Origin: Leptodontidium sp. MPI-SDFR-AT-0119
Taxonomy: Eukaryota > Ascomycota > Leotiomycetes > Helotiales > Leptodontidiaceae
Assembly (NCBI GenBank): GCA_020726505.1
Contig: JAHLEZ010000007.1
Span: 310,001-374,000 of the forward strand
Reading direction: 5' to 3'
Length of the DNA stretch: 64,000 bases
The notes under the pieces are model-generated. The model saw only the letters and a program-made list of their open reading frames with translations. It did no database searches and had not been told where the DNA came from. Made by a program: the position numbers and the translations under genes. Shown in pieces: positions 21,509-38,595 of this stretch (positions are counted from its first letter, which is position 1; every line of letters begins with the position of its first letter).

Positions 21509-23818
21509 ATTTGCTTGGAAATCGGGCGATTTGGAATGAAATATGGAGAAGGCAATAGCTGGGCTCAAATATTGGGAAATTGGGGTATGGGGAGTTTTTC
21601 GTTCTTCCGGAGCCGGGAGGGAAGAGGAAGGGGATGGGAAAGTTTACATTCTTATTGATGAGTGCTCTAGCTGAAACACCTCCTTGGCGATCATGCTGAG
21701 CCGAGTGCCGTGAAGTGAAACTTGAGACGCAACCCCCTGAGACATGTCTCTGATGTCACGTGGTGGTGAAAACGAAATATTTGTTTTGTGGTTTCTTTTT
21801 TGGGTTTTGATTCCGAGATTCAATGTTTGGAATATCTTGCAGATGGAAGTTTTTATTTTCAAAGTCCTCTTTTGGTTTGAGTGGATTCTCTATTCACAGA
21901 TGGTCTATTTTCACAATTCCTTCCGTTCTAGCTGCTGAATTCGCCGTTGCTTATATGCGACGGAACATTGGTCTTGTAAAGCTTCAGAACTCAAGTACGT
22001 TGGTAGACACGTCTGAATTAATTTCGGATCTTATTAATCCTTCATATCGGGTTCCTTGAAGATGATCTCGAAGCGACCATTCCCAGGATCGGGCTGTTCC
22101 TCTTCTTGCATTAAGCGGGCGTATCTTCATGAGGGAATCTGTTCCAAGAGAGTAAGCTGCTTCAAGCATCTTCAAGTGAAAACTAGTCGACTTTCCTTCA
22201 TTTTCGGGGGCTACTGGTCGCCAACTCCAACGAATTGGTTATTCTTTTGCTTCGTTGTGTGGATAGGTCTATTGATCAATGCATGGCATTTCGAACTTCA
22301 AAGTCCAGCTTTCCGCAAGCAATCCGATTTCATTAAATAGCCAGTATATATAATAATCAGTTGGCGACGCAGGATTATCTTTTATTTTATTTTTGAATGC
22401 CACTTTGCCTCTGAATGCACCATCAGCTGACCGGTAGCATTTTGGTATCTGGAACCTCAAATTTGGCAAGTTTTATCGGGCTGAACAAGCAGGAAGGAAG
22501 AGTTGATCTATTCGTTTATGGTGTACTGCTTTCTCATACCTACTTAATGAGGATGTACATATGAAATGTATGGTCAAAGTTTAGCAAACGCTGACTGACA
22601 CGCAAATGAGCAAATGAGGTAGTGAGAAATAGGTTAAGTACGTAGTGATAGTTGAATAATAGTGACTGCCCTTTAGTTTTACAATGTATTTTATGTATCA
22701 ACCCTCTTGACATCTCTTGTTACATTGTTTCGACTCCCTGTACCCATATTTCAGATGAAGTCTCGCAAAGACCCGACAGTTTGGGACTTGGATAACTTCG
22801 AACCATACCCTTGGTACCGTCCTGTTGCTCTGCATGATATGCGATTTCTTTCCATGTCTATCATTCTTGGCAATATTCCAGGGTGAGAATCAATAATTTT
22901 TAATCTCGATATACTTTTCCTTCGGACGTGGTTGACCTTGCACCACCCCACGAACAACTCAACACACTAATTTCCCAAAGTAACTCCCAAAGGTACTCTT
23001 CGGTCCTGCAAGAAAAAAGACAATGCCGTTAATGATTTCTCTGCCTCATTTCCCATGTTACTCTGTATCTTCTGTATTTCGCTCATCGTTATCTTCAAGT
23101 CTCAAGCACTAACTGACTCGCTCCCATCAACAAACAGAAGGGAGGGGGCCAAATGCCAAGCCGGACAAATTAATCCCCCTCTCGCGACCTCATTACCCCA
23201 GGCCGCCGAGCCATTCCAACCTCCTTCCAGCACCCTTCCAGCCTCCCTCTTCCCCATCTCTCCCAACCATCCCCTGGTTTGCTCTCTCCAGACTCCCCAC
23301 AGCAGGGTCTACACCCTGTCAACCTCCCCCTAAGCAGCTGTTACCCCCCTAAGTTCGTGATAATGGGTACCGAGATGCACCCAGCGCGGGGTAGAGCGGA
23401 GCCCCCGCAATATCGGTATAGTGAAGCCCGGAGATTGATTGAGTGAGTGATTGATTGATTGATTGAAGCAGCGAGATATCTCCTCCCTCTTAGCCGAGTA
23501 CCCCTGAGAGCCATGTGGGAGCTGTTCATCCGAAAAAACGATATGAGATGAGGTACAGGGACCAGGTACGGATGCGTGCCAATGTATTGTACAGTACAGC
23601 AGATGTCCGGGGAAACTCTATTGTGGGATTAGTGCCTCGGTGGATGGGGAACGAGATGAGGGATGGAAATTGTTGAAAAGTATGAAGATCTGCTGCTTTT
23701 CCTCTTCTCTGTTTTCTTCTCTACTCTCACTCTGCTGTCGTCTTCTCTGCTCTCTGCTTGTCGTCCAGACAATTAGTCAGTTAATGGTAGACGGAGTGAA
23801 AGCTCAACTCAATTCACC
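21509..23818. other. Long intergenic region, no gene recognised
   Basis: 2.3 kb of mostly AT-rich sequence with C/T-rich tracts near 23,200-23,330 and a short GATT repeat near 23,440-23,465. The last 200 bases are pyrimidine-rich and serve as the upstream region of the lyase gene. No frame with a recognisable domain was found. Confidence 0.5.
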
Positions 23819-26140
23819 ATGTTTCCCTCCTACCCATCTCTGAGTGGACTCAAAGTTACCACTCTCCTTCCTGTTGCCTCACTTTTCTTCTCTGGAGCTT
23901 CAGCGATTCTGAATGCGACGGAAAGCACTACTCAACTCACCCTTGCCAATGACCGTCTCACGGCAACAGTCAACAAAGCCGGCGGGTTCATCTCCATCCT
24001 CACACTCGACGGGCAAGATCTCCTCGGTCCAAAGTCTGGCAGTACAGGTATTGGTCCATATCTGGACTGTTACTGTACTCCGTCCGGTTTCTACACACCC
24101 GGTAACATCGCGCCGAAATACCAGCTCATCAAAGGTGTTGATTCGACGAATACGCCATATGGAGGAGTTGTTATGAGTGAGGTGTATCCTCCAACTGGAC
24201 AGATGATGGAGCAATACTGGTTTCTGAGAGAAGGCGAGACGGGTCTACATACATTTAGTCGATTGGCGTATTACAACAAGACTACGCCTTTCTTGCGGAA
24301 TTTACAAGAGATGCGCGTTCTCTTCCGACCAAATACACCCCTCTGGACGCATCTCCTCACCAACGAGAATACTCACGCTCCTCTTCCCTCAAAAAACGCG
24401 GTCAGCAATCAAGTCGTCGTGCAAGACGCAACTTGGTACCTGGGCAACACGCCCGAGGATCCGTATGTCCAGCAGATGGCGGATTACTTCACCAAGTATA
24501 CATTCCAGGATGCGTGGAGGGATCATGATGTCCACGGGATGTATTCCGATGGGAGTACGAGTAAGGATGGAAGTACGTTTGGTTCGTGGCTGGTTATGAA
24601 TACCAAGGATACATATTTTGGGGGCCCGATACACTCGGACCTTACGGTTGATGGAATTGTGTATAATTATCTTGGTGAGTTCTTTTTTCTTCCTCTTTCT
24701 AAAGTTGTCTTTTCTTGTTTCGAGATGACGGGACTAACTGAGTGGCTTAAGTATCCAACCATCACGGTGAGGGAACACCAAATATCACAGATGGATTCGA
24801 CCGTACTTTCGGACCTGTAAGTTGCCCCCTCTCTACCTCCCACCCAATGTCCAATGGCCAATTCCAATTCCAATTCCAAAGACTAACAAAACCAGCAATA
24901 CTACCACTTCAACAAAGGCGCCCCCGGAACATCCATGGAGACCCTCCGCCAAGAAGCCATAAAATTCTACTCCCCAACCTGGAACAGCGCCTTCTACGAC
25001 TCCATCGCCTCCTACGTACCCAACTACGTCCCCTCCACCTCCCGCACAACCTGGAAAGCACACGTCGACCTCCCGGTGGGCGCCAAGCGACCCATCGCAA
25101 TCCTCTCCCAAAACGGCGTCTACTTCCAAGACAACGTCTTCGACACAAAAGCCTACCAATACTGGGCTGACATCGACCCCTCAACAGGAAACGTCGAGAT
25201 CCCCTCCGTGAAAGCAGGCACGTACCGCATGACATTATACGCTGAGGGGATATTCGGGCAGTACGTGAAAGACGACGTACAAGTCATCGCGGGGGAAGTG
25301 CACACCACACACGCACGCTGGAGGGAAGAGACGGCCGGTAAAGAGCTCTGGCGGATCGGCACCCCAGACCTCTCAGCAGGAGAATTCAAGCACGGATACG
25401 CACCGTACAGCACGCCTCTCAAACCAGAACAATACCGTATCTACTGGGCGGTACATGATTTCCCTACCGAGTTTCCTTCCGGACTAACATACACGATCGG
25501 CGAGAGCGACGCGAGTACGGATTTCAATTACGTGCACTGGAGCGTGTTTGGAGGGTATGCGGACTCGTTGAGACCGGGACCGGTCTGGGAGAATGTGAAT
25601 AATTGGACGATTCTGTGGGATATGGAGAAGGACGATTTTCAGAAGAAGAGGTTGGCTACGTTCACGGTGCAGCTTGCGGGCGCGAAGACGGCGGCGGGAA
25701 ATACGGATGTGTTTAATGCGAGTGAGCCGTTTGCGAACCTGCCGTATACGGTCAGTGTTAATGGGAGGGATTTGAAGCCTTGGGTTATTCCGTAAGTCTT
25801 TTTATTTTTCCGTTTTTTTTATTTTTTACAACTGCCTCCCTCCTTTCTTTCTCGAAGTTCACTCCCTCCCCTTTTGAGCTTGAGCTGGACTGAAATTAAA
25901 TTAAATTGCATGGACTAACACACTTTGCTCAGGTATTACCACTCCTCATCCTGCGCCGTCCGCTCCGCAGTCAGCTGCTACAACATCGCGAACAAATTCA
26001 CATTTGACCCGAAGTTCTTCGTCGAGGGCAAGAATGAGATCGTGCTCAGTCTGCCCGCCAACGCGACCGATTACGAGAGTGCGGTTCTGCCTAGGAGTGT
26101 GTATGTGCAGTATGATGCTTTGAGGTTGGAGGTTGTCTGA
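23819..26140 (+). CDS. Secreted rhamnogalacturonan lyase, PL4 family
   Basis: Exons 23819-24674, 24752-24816, 24896-25791 and 25933-26140 give 674 residues, typical for the long fungal PL4 (RglB-like) group. PL4 enzymes cut the rhamnose-galacturonate backbone of pectin by beta-elimination outside the cell. A signal peptide covers roughly residues 1-29, with a hydrophobic stretch ending SGASA. Then come the beta-sandwich catalytic domain (LTLANDRLTATVNKAGG), a segment with DYFTKYTFQD, the hallmark VSNHHGEGTPNITDGFDRTF across the exon 1/2 junction, a fibronectin-III-like middle part and a C-terminal carbohydrate-binding-like domain ending LRLEVV. By comparison with the Aspergillus aculeatus enzyme, catalytic candidates are Lys226 and His289 or His290. 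All donors are GTGAGT or GTAAGT. The gene is intact. Confidence 0.92.
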
Positions 26141-26660
26141 GCTGGAGGGAGAGGGAAGGGTGTATATATGGTGTGTTGTGCTGTGATGTGATGAAGAAAA
26201 TGACGAGATGAATATATTTGATGTAATTATTGATGAATAGCTTGGGCGAAGAGAAAACCACATTGATGAGTTTCTTTTCTATGCACGGTGCAGTTTCGTT
26301 CGTATTCATGAAATGTGAAATCCATTCAGGTCTCAAGAGCTTCTCGGGATTGGGCTCGAAAAGATAAGAAGCTTTGCTTGGGCTTGAAAATTAACGAAAT
26401 AAGGGAAAGTGTCGGGGAAAGGAAGAAGAAAAAAGTCACGAATGGGGAGGGGGTTGGAAGATGACTAAGTTTGTGGGCAAGGTATGCCTGGACACTCTCA
26501 TCAAGCTATAGCCAAGGAGAATCCTGCATGAGGTTGCCGAAATGATTTCACATGGATCACGAAATGACGATGGATAGAAATCAGATGAAAAACCGTCGTT
26601 AACTATCCGAGCTACCTAGAGGAGAGTACAATCTGATCAAATACATCAATCCATCAAAAA
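26141..26660. other. Convergent 3' region between lyase and katG
   Basis: The two genes end facing each other here. AT-rich with no further gene; it presumably contains both polyadenylation regions. Confidence 0.5.
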
Positions 26661-30706
<4,046 letters not shown>

Positions 30707-32781
30707 ATGTATTTCCGCCCTAGTAGCGTTTTGGCCTTAGCAGCCACCTTTCTGGGTATTATCCGACTCGCCTCGGCTGCAGGGCCTTTTTTCACTTCCA
30801 TCACTGCCACTCAACACGTGCTAGGGAATGATATATGGAATATCACTGTCGGGACGCGATACGGTACAAGATTATACTACAAAGGCCGAGATTTAGTCGG
30901 GAAAGCAGCTGGGCATTACGTGAGCCACAGTACGTTCCCCAATTCCTCATTCCTACCGAGTCTTCCCCCTTTTTCAAAATTCCCAATTTAGCCGAACACA
31001 TGACCCGAACTAACAACAACCTTTCCCACCTTACCCAGGCGGTGGAACAAGTCTCGACTGGACATCCGGGAGAATCTTCGCCCAGAACGAGCAATTCCTC
31101 GATGTAGTATTCGAAGGTACACTCGGCGATTTCCACTGGGTGATCTATCCCGATCTAGCAGGTGCATATCAATATTTCGTCAACAAAGCTCTGCCTACCC
31201 TTGGAGAGTTCAGGACGTTATTCCGTCTCGATAATACTACATTCGTGAATGGAAAGACAGCTGTGAAAGAAGGTACTATTACGATCCCATATTCTCTCTC
31301 ACATTCCCCTTCTCCACAGATTCGGACTTTTAAGAGTACGTGGGTGTTAATGTAGATATACAGGCCCCCTCCCAACACTCGCCGAAATAGCAACAGCAAC
31401 CAACGTCCAAGACGAAACATGGCAACTCGCATCCGGGGCATATATCACCAAATACGACTGGTCGTCTTTCCTGCGCAGCCCCTCTCCCTCCCGATCATCA
31501 CCAGAAACCTTCCATGGTGTCTACGGTCCTGATTTCGGGAGTTGGATCATCACGCCTGGAAAGGATGAGTTTAACGGCAATCAGTTGAAGCAGGAATTGT
31601 TACTGCACAGGGAGAGTAAGACGGGCGATGTGGTGTTGCTGAATATGTTGCACGGAACGCATTTCATGGCGAGTAGTAACGATCAGTTCGCTATAGGCAA
31701 GACTTGGGGGCCTTGGTTATGGTATTTAGTAAGTCCCATCCCCATCCCCTTCCCCTTTCCATCCTATCCCAAGTCTCAATCTCAATCTCAACCCCACCGC
31801 ATTTCCAGCATTTCCATCACACTCCTGACCCCCCACCAGAACGACGGCAGCATCCCCGACGCCTCCGCCCGCGCAAGTATCGAAATCTCATCCTGGCCCT
31901 ACAAATGGTTTACCACCTCTCCCAACTACCAACCCCGCGGCTCCCTCTCCGGGAAACTAAAACTCTCAGACGGACGCCCCGCCTCAAACGCAGCTATCTT
32001 CCTCGGCGACAACAACTCCAACATCTCAACCCTCGATCAAGGCGCCAACAACTACTACACCACCTTCACCTCCCCTTCTGGCTCTTTCAATATCCCGCAT
32101 ATACGGGTAGGGAAGTACGCTCTCTCAGCTTGGTCGAACGGCTCGCCTATTGGGGATGTTAGTACCGTTTTCTTGCAGAACGATATCTCCATCAGTCAGG
32201 ATACGAATACTGCGCTGGGGAATCTAGAGTGGAAAACGCAAGAGAGGAAATGCATATTCCAAATCGGGGAGATGGATAGGAAGACTCTTGGGTTCATGTA
32301 TGGAGGTGCAGAGAGACAGCATGGATTGAGCGATAAATGTCCCTCAAACATGACATTTACGATCGGGAAGTCGAGGACGGAAGAATGGTGCTACGCGCAA
32401 TCATCTGTCGGATCTTGGACGATTAACTTCTCTCTCCCTGGACACGTGGGCGGGAATTCGTCGTTTGTGAATAGCAGAAACGGTACTAGCACAGGGGCGG
32501 CTGTTCTGTCAGTCAGTCTAGCGGGGTATTCTAGTGGTGTGGATAGTGAGATTCTCGTCAATGGGGTGAAAGTAGGAGGGATGCTGAGTAAAGATATCCC
32601 AAATGATCCAGCACTGTATAGGAGCGGGACGACGGCTGGGGAGTGGCATTTCTTTGAGTTTGCTGTCCCTGGGGGTTTGTTGAGGGGTGGTGGGGTTGGG
32701 AATGAGGTTGTCTTTAGGGTTACGAAGGGGTCGAGGTGGCATGGGTTTATGTGGGATTCGGTGATTTTGGAGTGGGCTTAG
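30707..32781 (+). CDS. Secreted rhamnogalacturonan lyase, PL4 family, second type
   Basis: Exons 30707-30929, 31039-31272, 31364-31728 and 31840-32781 give 587 residues. A signal peptide runs to about residue 25 (ASAAGPF). The catalytic beta-sandwich follows (NDIWNITVGTRYGTRLYYKG), then AYITKYDWSSF and NMLHGTHFM, which place candidate catalytic Lys182 and His249 or His252. The middle domain contains YALSAWSNGSPIGDVS. The C-terminal module opens with FQIGEMDRKTLGFMYGG and ends in SVILEWA, both typical of PL4. It is shorter and clearly different from the PL4 gene at 23819, so the pair is not a recent duplicate. Donors are GTACGT, GTACTA and GTAAGT; the second is weak, but the joined frame restores KEGPLPTLAEIATATNV. 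The likely role is breakdown of pectin rhamnogalacturonan I outside the cell. Confidence 0.85.
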
Positions 32782-33857
32782 AAGGGGTGTGGCGGTTGAG
32801 ACTTGGGAGGGAGGTTGAATTTTGATGTGGTGGGATGTTTCATGATGTACTGTGTTTTATATCGCGTACTCGGCATTAATCTTGGGAGGAAAGAAGAACA
32901 GCAAGAACTTGGTCTCCTTGCGTACCTGCTCGGATATTCAATTCTCTACTCTTTTATAATTGTACATAGCTTTGTTTGCATTTTCTACGAGGACAGAATT
33001 GTGGCGAAGATTCTGTGTATGGTTTTGATCTTGCTGTGACCCAACACCTAATATCAGCATCGACTCCGTATCGTAGACCTGGGAAAGTTTAGGCGTAGAC
33101 AGAAGACAAAAAGTAGCAAGCTCGAGTCTTTGCTCGCACTTGATTTCCATTCTGATCATCGCCCCTTCCCTTGATGAAAAGATACTGTAGTACAAGCCAC
33201 AAAATCAAAACGAGCAGATCATTCAACAGAACATAAAACATCCTCAATAAGAACACGCCAGTCACCAGCGATCAGAAATGAAAATGAAATTTGGAGCAAT
33301 CTCAAGGAAGCCATAAATATATATTATACTAGAAAGTAGTTGGCGAGTGTAAAAACCTATATGTCGTCACATCACTCCCTCCGTCCAGACTCCAGAGACG
33401 CACCCTGTAGCGAGACGAATCTATTGTTTAGGTACTATAATTATCTTTGTAGCAATTTTACGAAGTTGTCGTTGAAATTTCACTTTCTTTAATTATTTCT
33501 CCCCGAGTGTGTCACTCAGCAATAGGAGAAAGGGTACGGGTGGTAACTGTGCCGATCGTTTTAATCACTCTACTGATCGCCGCTTCGACTGCTCCCCTGG
33601 CTTTACCACAGCCATCAAAGTCCAGTTTTTTTTTTAAGAAAAAGAAAATTCCCTAGAGCACTTGGAGAAAGGTTCCATGAAGATGGAATGTGTCCCAGTT
33701 ATCGCCTATTTAGATGGATGACGCAAAATTACCACAGCTCCCACTCCTTAATAGACATTATTTATCCTACGCCTTCCGGCTTGCAAATTAAAGAGGTTAC
33801 CAGATCAACTCCATAATTAAAAATCATTCATCCGTTAACTAGTCACTACCCACTCCT
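32782..33857. other. Convergent 3' intergenic region
   Basis: AT-rich DNA between two genes that end toward each other. It includes short A/T runs near 33,630 and no supported gene. Confidence 0.5.
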
Positions 33858-35505
33858 CTACGAATCCAAAACATCAACCGTCAACTCCGGCAGCTTCGTA
33901 TACTGACAAAAGTACTCCATATATACCGACCACATCGACTCCTCGACCGCCGACAAGTCCACCTCCCCATTCCTGCCAATACCAGATCTGATCTGCATTG
34001 TTCGTTTGGAAGGCACGATGCCCTCTTGGGAGTCGAGATACGCAAATACGGCCTCGCAGATGGCGGCGTAGGTGGTGTCGGTGAGAAAGAGCATCACTTC
34101 TAGAGTACGGGTCTTGTTGTTGTGGTTGGGATGTCGGATTGTAAAGACGACCGTCTGGCCGTTTCGTGGTGCGGTCGGGGTGGGAATGCTTGCAGCGAGC
34201 GGAGGTGCGAGTTGGGTAACTCCTAAGCCTATTTCAGACTCTTCCTGCACATTCTGGGCTCCCGCTCCGTCACTGGGAACTGTCGATCTCATTTTCTCCT
34301 TGTTTTTCTTAGGACTTGTGCCCCAGGTCGTGCCCCAGGTCAACCACGAATCTTGTTCAACCACAGCCTCGGGCTCGGGATCACAAGCTAGAGATGGGAC
34401 TGGCTCAGGCTCAGGAGTTGATTCCTCGGGCTCAGGATCATAAGCTGGAGACGGGACTGACTCAGGCTCAGGAATTGATTCCTCGGGCTCAGGATCACAA
34501 GCCGGAGACGGGACTGACTCAGGCTCGGGAATTGATTCCTCGGGCTCAGGATCACAAGCCGGAGACGGGACTGACTCAGGCTCGGGAATTGATTCCTCGG
34601 GCTCAGGATCACAAGCCGGAGATGGGACTGGCTCAGGCTCGGGAATTGATTCCTCGATGACTTCGACTTCTTCAACAGCCTTCCTCCCTTTCTTCTTCTC
34701 CTTCTTCCCCTTCCTCCCTATACCAAATCCCCACCCGTAATCTTCGTCGGGGACTGGCTCAGGCTCAGGCTCAGGAATTGATTCCTTAATGACTTTGATT
34801 TCTTCAACAACCTTCCTCCCTTTCTTCTTTCCCTTCCTCCCTACACCAAATCCCCACCCGTCATCTTCGTCGGGGATTGGCTGAGGCTCCTCTATGACAA
34901 TCGCCTGACAGACAGTCTCGTCATAGACTGGCTCTCCACAGACGGGTTCGTCGCAGGCGGGTTCCTCGTAGATAGGCTCCTCGCAGATAGGATCCCTGGG
35001 ATGCACTTCATCAACGGGAGAATTCAACGCTGCAGGAGCTTCCTCATCGGTGTGCAGGTCAGACAGAGAAGATCCAGGGGCAGCAATAAAGACAAACTCT
35101 GATTGTTGACTTGCAGGACAGTCTGGAACTTCAGGTTGTCCGCGGCCACATGTCAAGGTCTGCGTCATTTCGCCATCAAACGGAACCCTATTTCCGTTTG
35201 TTGCGAGAAGCTTTGCGAGTTCTTTTTCAGATTCCAGAAGTAAGCCTCTGAGTGCATATTCGGTTTGGCTATTCAGCGGGCCATGCAAAAACTTGGTCCA
35301 TGTTGCCTCAGGGGAATGGGAGGTTGCAGCGATTGCTTGATGCCCGGAAACAGTTTCAGTTTGGACATAAATGGTAAGTATTTCGACTTTGTCGCCGTAG
35401 AGAACTTTCAGATTTGCTACTGGAATTAGTGACGGGAACTATTGGGGTCGGCAACGGATGTAGAAACCTACAGAGCAATTGATCACGGATTTCAGTCGAA
35501 AACAT
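33858..35505 (-). CDS. Acidic Pro/Glu-repeat protein, function unknown
   Basis: Exons 35472-35505 and 33858-35419 on the minus strand give 531 residues. The 52 bp intron has a GTAGGT donor and TTCCAG acceptor, and splicing joins MFSTEIRDQLL to LANLKVLYGDKVEILTIY. Two non-repetitive domains flank a repetitive core. The N-terminal 90 residues look folded and end in a helix (LLLESEKELAKLL). The core has two copies of a unit built around DEDDGWGFGVGRKGKKKGRK followed by five 19-residue units of the type EESIPEPESVPSPACDPEP. The C-terminal 110 residues begin TVVFTIRHPNHNNKTRTLEV and end MEYFCQYTKLPELTVDVLD, a plausible ubiquitin-like or beta-grasp fold, though this is a guess. No signal peptide or membrane segment is visible. 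I do not recognise the family. Confidence 0.7.
34367..34654 (-). repeat. 57-bp coding tandem repeat, five units
   Basis: Five near-identical 57 bp units encode the 19-residue Pro/Glu repeat of the acidic protein. The middle units are the most alike at the DNA level and the outer ones diverge (A/Y and S/T changes). This fits recent unequal exchange within the array. Confidence 0.85.
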
Positions 35506-37522
35506 CTTCTTGCCGGATTTTGGCTCGCCGTAGGCTTGATTCTTCTTCTTCTTGCTCAACGTGGAGGTATATTCCTTTTCGATAGTTCCGAAACAATATT
35601 GAACAATATTGAAAGAAGAGGAAGCGCGGGGGTCTCGAGCTACTGCGGGGAATTAAATAGAAAGTAATCCATTGATAAGTCTTAGTTCCAAAGTTGCAGG
35701 ATGTCAAGACGTTGTTGGAGGCAGACGTTGGTGCCCTAATTGAGAAACGAGGCGGGTAATTGCAGTTTCACAGAATCACTGGAGCCCAATGAAATTCCGT
35801 GGCGCTATCAAGGGCCCCGGAATTCGCCGAAGGTCCAATAAGATGCATAATTTACCCTCAGACAGATAGCGAAGGGAGTGATTTGGTTGCGGCAAAGGCT
35901 CCCTTTGACACGTCACCAGGCAGAATATTCTTTCGTGTTTCAATATCCACCACTCATTGAGTCACGACTTCTAGCGCGCAAGTCGCGTACTGCCATAAAC
36001 ACATGGTGCTGCGCACATGCCCTGAAAGGAGGTGCTGTAGCGCCTACATTTACAGGGGCTTTTAGCGTGTGCGCGGGGCATCATCAAAATATTAATAAAC
36101 CCTTGTTTCCTCCCTTAAATCATCCACTTTCAGATGAATACAACATATTAGAACTAGTAATTAAAGGTACAATGTATAATAAATTATAAATAATATTCCT
36201 GAAAACAACACTTCTAGCCTGAATATTGATGTTCCTCGCGTAAATAAGCTATCCCTCGCTTAATTTACAAGGCCTTTTGCGCTTACCTTCAGGTGTGTTT
36301 CTGTGGCAGTACGGGGGATAGTCCTTCTAGTCCCAGGTTCTGCGAGGCTGATTGACAGAAAGCCCAACTCGGAAGTTAGTTACCAACCACCATAACCAAA
36401 GCCACGGACGCCATGGTGGCAATCGATAGTCCTTTCAGGAGGACTTCTGGAATGGAAACCCAGTCAAGACAACAGATTCAGGGGGACAGTGTGGACCACC
36501 TCTCATTAGAACACGAGTGCGTGGGATTGATGCCAGGATGACCAAGACTAATGATGTGTAGACATTATCTGTCTTTCGAGGGAGGTTCCTTTTGTGTGTG
36601 GGTGTGTGGTAATCATGGGTAGTCTATCTTCAGACATTCCTTTCTCTTCAGGGTGTAAGGAAGGCTCAAACATGGGGGTGTCCATCTGTACTTCGTCGTT
36701 TCCGTCATCTCGCAAAACGGAAGGCAAGGCGGATTCATTGGAGGCAAAACCGTAAGGCAGATGTGCTGTGTCGACGTGGCATGTGTGTGGCCAGGGAAAC
36801 TTAGCCACAGAATAGGCACAGGCAGAAAACGCCCAGTATTTCTCATCGCTGACCCAGTGTTTATCATCGTTGAGGTATTTTCAGACAGATCAAGAATAGG
36901 TTTGAGGACTGGTAAGACGGCCGAGAACATCTACCTCTAGATGGCAACTCAAAACCCAAAGAAGTAAGAATTTCAATAACGATAAGGAAAGAAACGACCC
37001 CTAAGTATACCACGGGAATTCTTGACTCGTCCATTCAGACAGGCACCTTTGATGCGCTCCACATCTCGCCAGAGTTCGTTATTTTCAGCCTCCTTTCCAC
37101 CCAACAACGACCCCCAACTTCCATGCCAATCGCCGGGGAAACCAGGAGACAAATTTCTCCAGCACGGATTCCAAGTTCTACTCCATAAGATTGAATAGAG
37201 TCCACAACTGGCTTTGGCTCGTTGGACGCCCTACTCCCCCGCGGCCTCTCCACTACCAAAATGTAACAGACCACAGGGTATGCATCCATGGACGTATGGA
37301 CATGCACCTGGTCTCGAGGGAAGAAATTTGATACCTCAAACCTCTTCCCCAGTACCTTTTAGACTACCGATCCTGGGAAGATAATCTGCTCTGCAAAGAC
37401 AACAACCACCATCAAAATCTGATTCCGAAGGATGACCGGACTCATACAGCGCCGAAGAATAAATTCAAGGTTTCAGTACACGCAGTCAAAGAGAGCCAAG
37501 ATGCCTCGAACTTCTGGAAGAA
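35506..37522. other. Long region without a confident gene
   Basis: 2 kb in which no complete gene could be built. Frames on the minus strand at 36548-36808 and 37035-37307 look protein-like (for example AHLPYGFASNESALPSV) but have no partner exons. AT-rich segments lie near 36,100-36,250. The right part may contain more of the decayed gene annotated from 37523. Confidence 0.4.
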
Positions 37523-38019
37523 ATGAGTGGAAAGTCCGCAACCGCAAAACAATGTCACTCAGCCTTGAAAGCATTACTGGATGATTTGTCCTCATCCCAC
37601 TATAGCGAAACTCTTAGCAACTTTGCGACAGTCATGCAAACTTCTAGTAGAGATACTTATCCTGTGGGTGCCCAGCGTCCACCTCTCGAGGGCCAGCCAC
37701 GAACGTCGATCGATAGCCATGCATCAAAACGATGAAGGCCAGGTAGTACAAGCGCAGAACAAAGCCTTAGATTTCAAGCTCTCAATGGCGGAAGTGGTAC
37801 CGGAGCAGAAGCTGCAAACTGATACGCCTCGGAGGGTGACTCTATCAACAACTTGCTCCTTTTTGGTTTGATCAACCTGGCTCAGATTTTAACAACATCG
37901 ACTCAGCGGCAGAATACGCACAAGATATCCTTGGTAGCCTTAGCTGCGAAAACCTTGTCCAATATGATGCAAGCTTAGACGATGGCTTTTGGATGGGCGA
38001 TAGCTTCCCAGGGCCTTAG
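37523..38019 (+). pseudogene. Decayed C-terminal part of a regulatory-type protein
   Basis: A long protein-like frame starts near 37523 (MSGKSATAKQCHSALKALLD) but is cut by TGA at 37733-37735 and again at 37820-37822. After the second stop it continues as YASEGDSINN. A one-base shift near 37,860 leads to PFWFDQPGSDFNNIDSAAEY and an acidic tail ending WMGDSFPGP before TAG at 38017-38019. The acidic, Asn/Ser-rich ending resembles activation tails of fungal Zn2Cys6 regulators, but no zinc cluster was found upstream, so the family is uncertain. CGA-to-TGA is one way to get the first stop and would fit C-to-T mutation. This is a relic, not a working gene. Confidence 0.45.
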
Positions 38020-38595
38020 CTCATCGTACTCGTTCATCCCAGCATCATGATGTTCAGTACACAACTCAATACAATTTAATGGCTCAAAGGGCTGCTCACT
38101 CAGTAGGTGTCTCATCTCTCTCTCCTACTTTGCACCTTGTAGCTAAGTCGAGTTGGAGACCTGGATGCTTCGGCTAGACTTTTAGGCGAACGTTAACGTA
38201 ATTACACGAGTACAGCATGATAAATCTAAATCATACCCACCACATCTGATTGAGTGAAAACTGCCTCTTTTCGTTCGGGAATCAAACCTTCCTCGTATCT
38301 GCACCGGAATTATAATTTCAGTGTTTCACACTTCGTTCCCAGAACATCATTTCACATTCAATTGCAATTCCAATGGCGCCACAAAACCCCCATCCTCTTC
38401 TTCAATCCAGTCAGACATGCAGTCGCTACTCATCAATAATTATCCCTCGAATTCCAGACGAAGGTTGTGACCAGCAAGAGCTGAGGAGTTTTTTGAAGAC
38501 TTTAAGTCTAAATATATTAATATTATCGCATGAGAAATATCTCTAGAATTAGAAAAACAACTCGACATCACCATTGGAACGTATCAGCACATCGA
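38020..38595. other. Intergenic region, no gene seen
   Basis: AT-rich sequence between the decayed frame and the 3' end of the GPI-anchored protein gene. No coding or RNA gene recognised. Confidence 0.5.
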
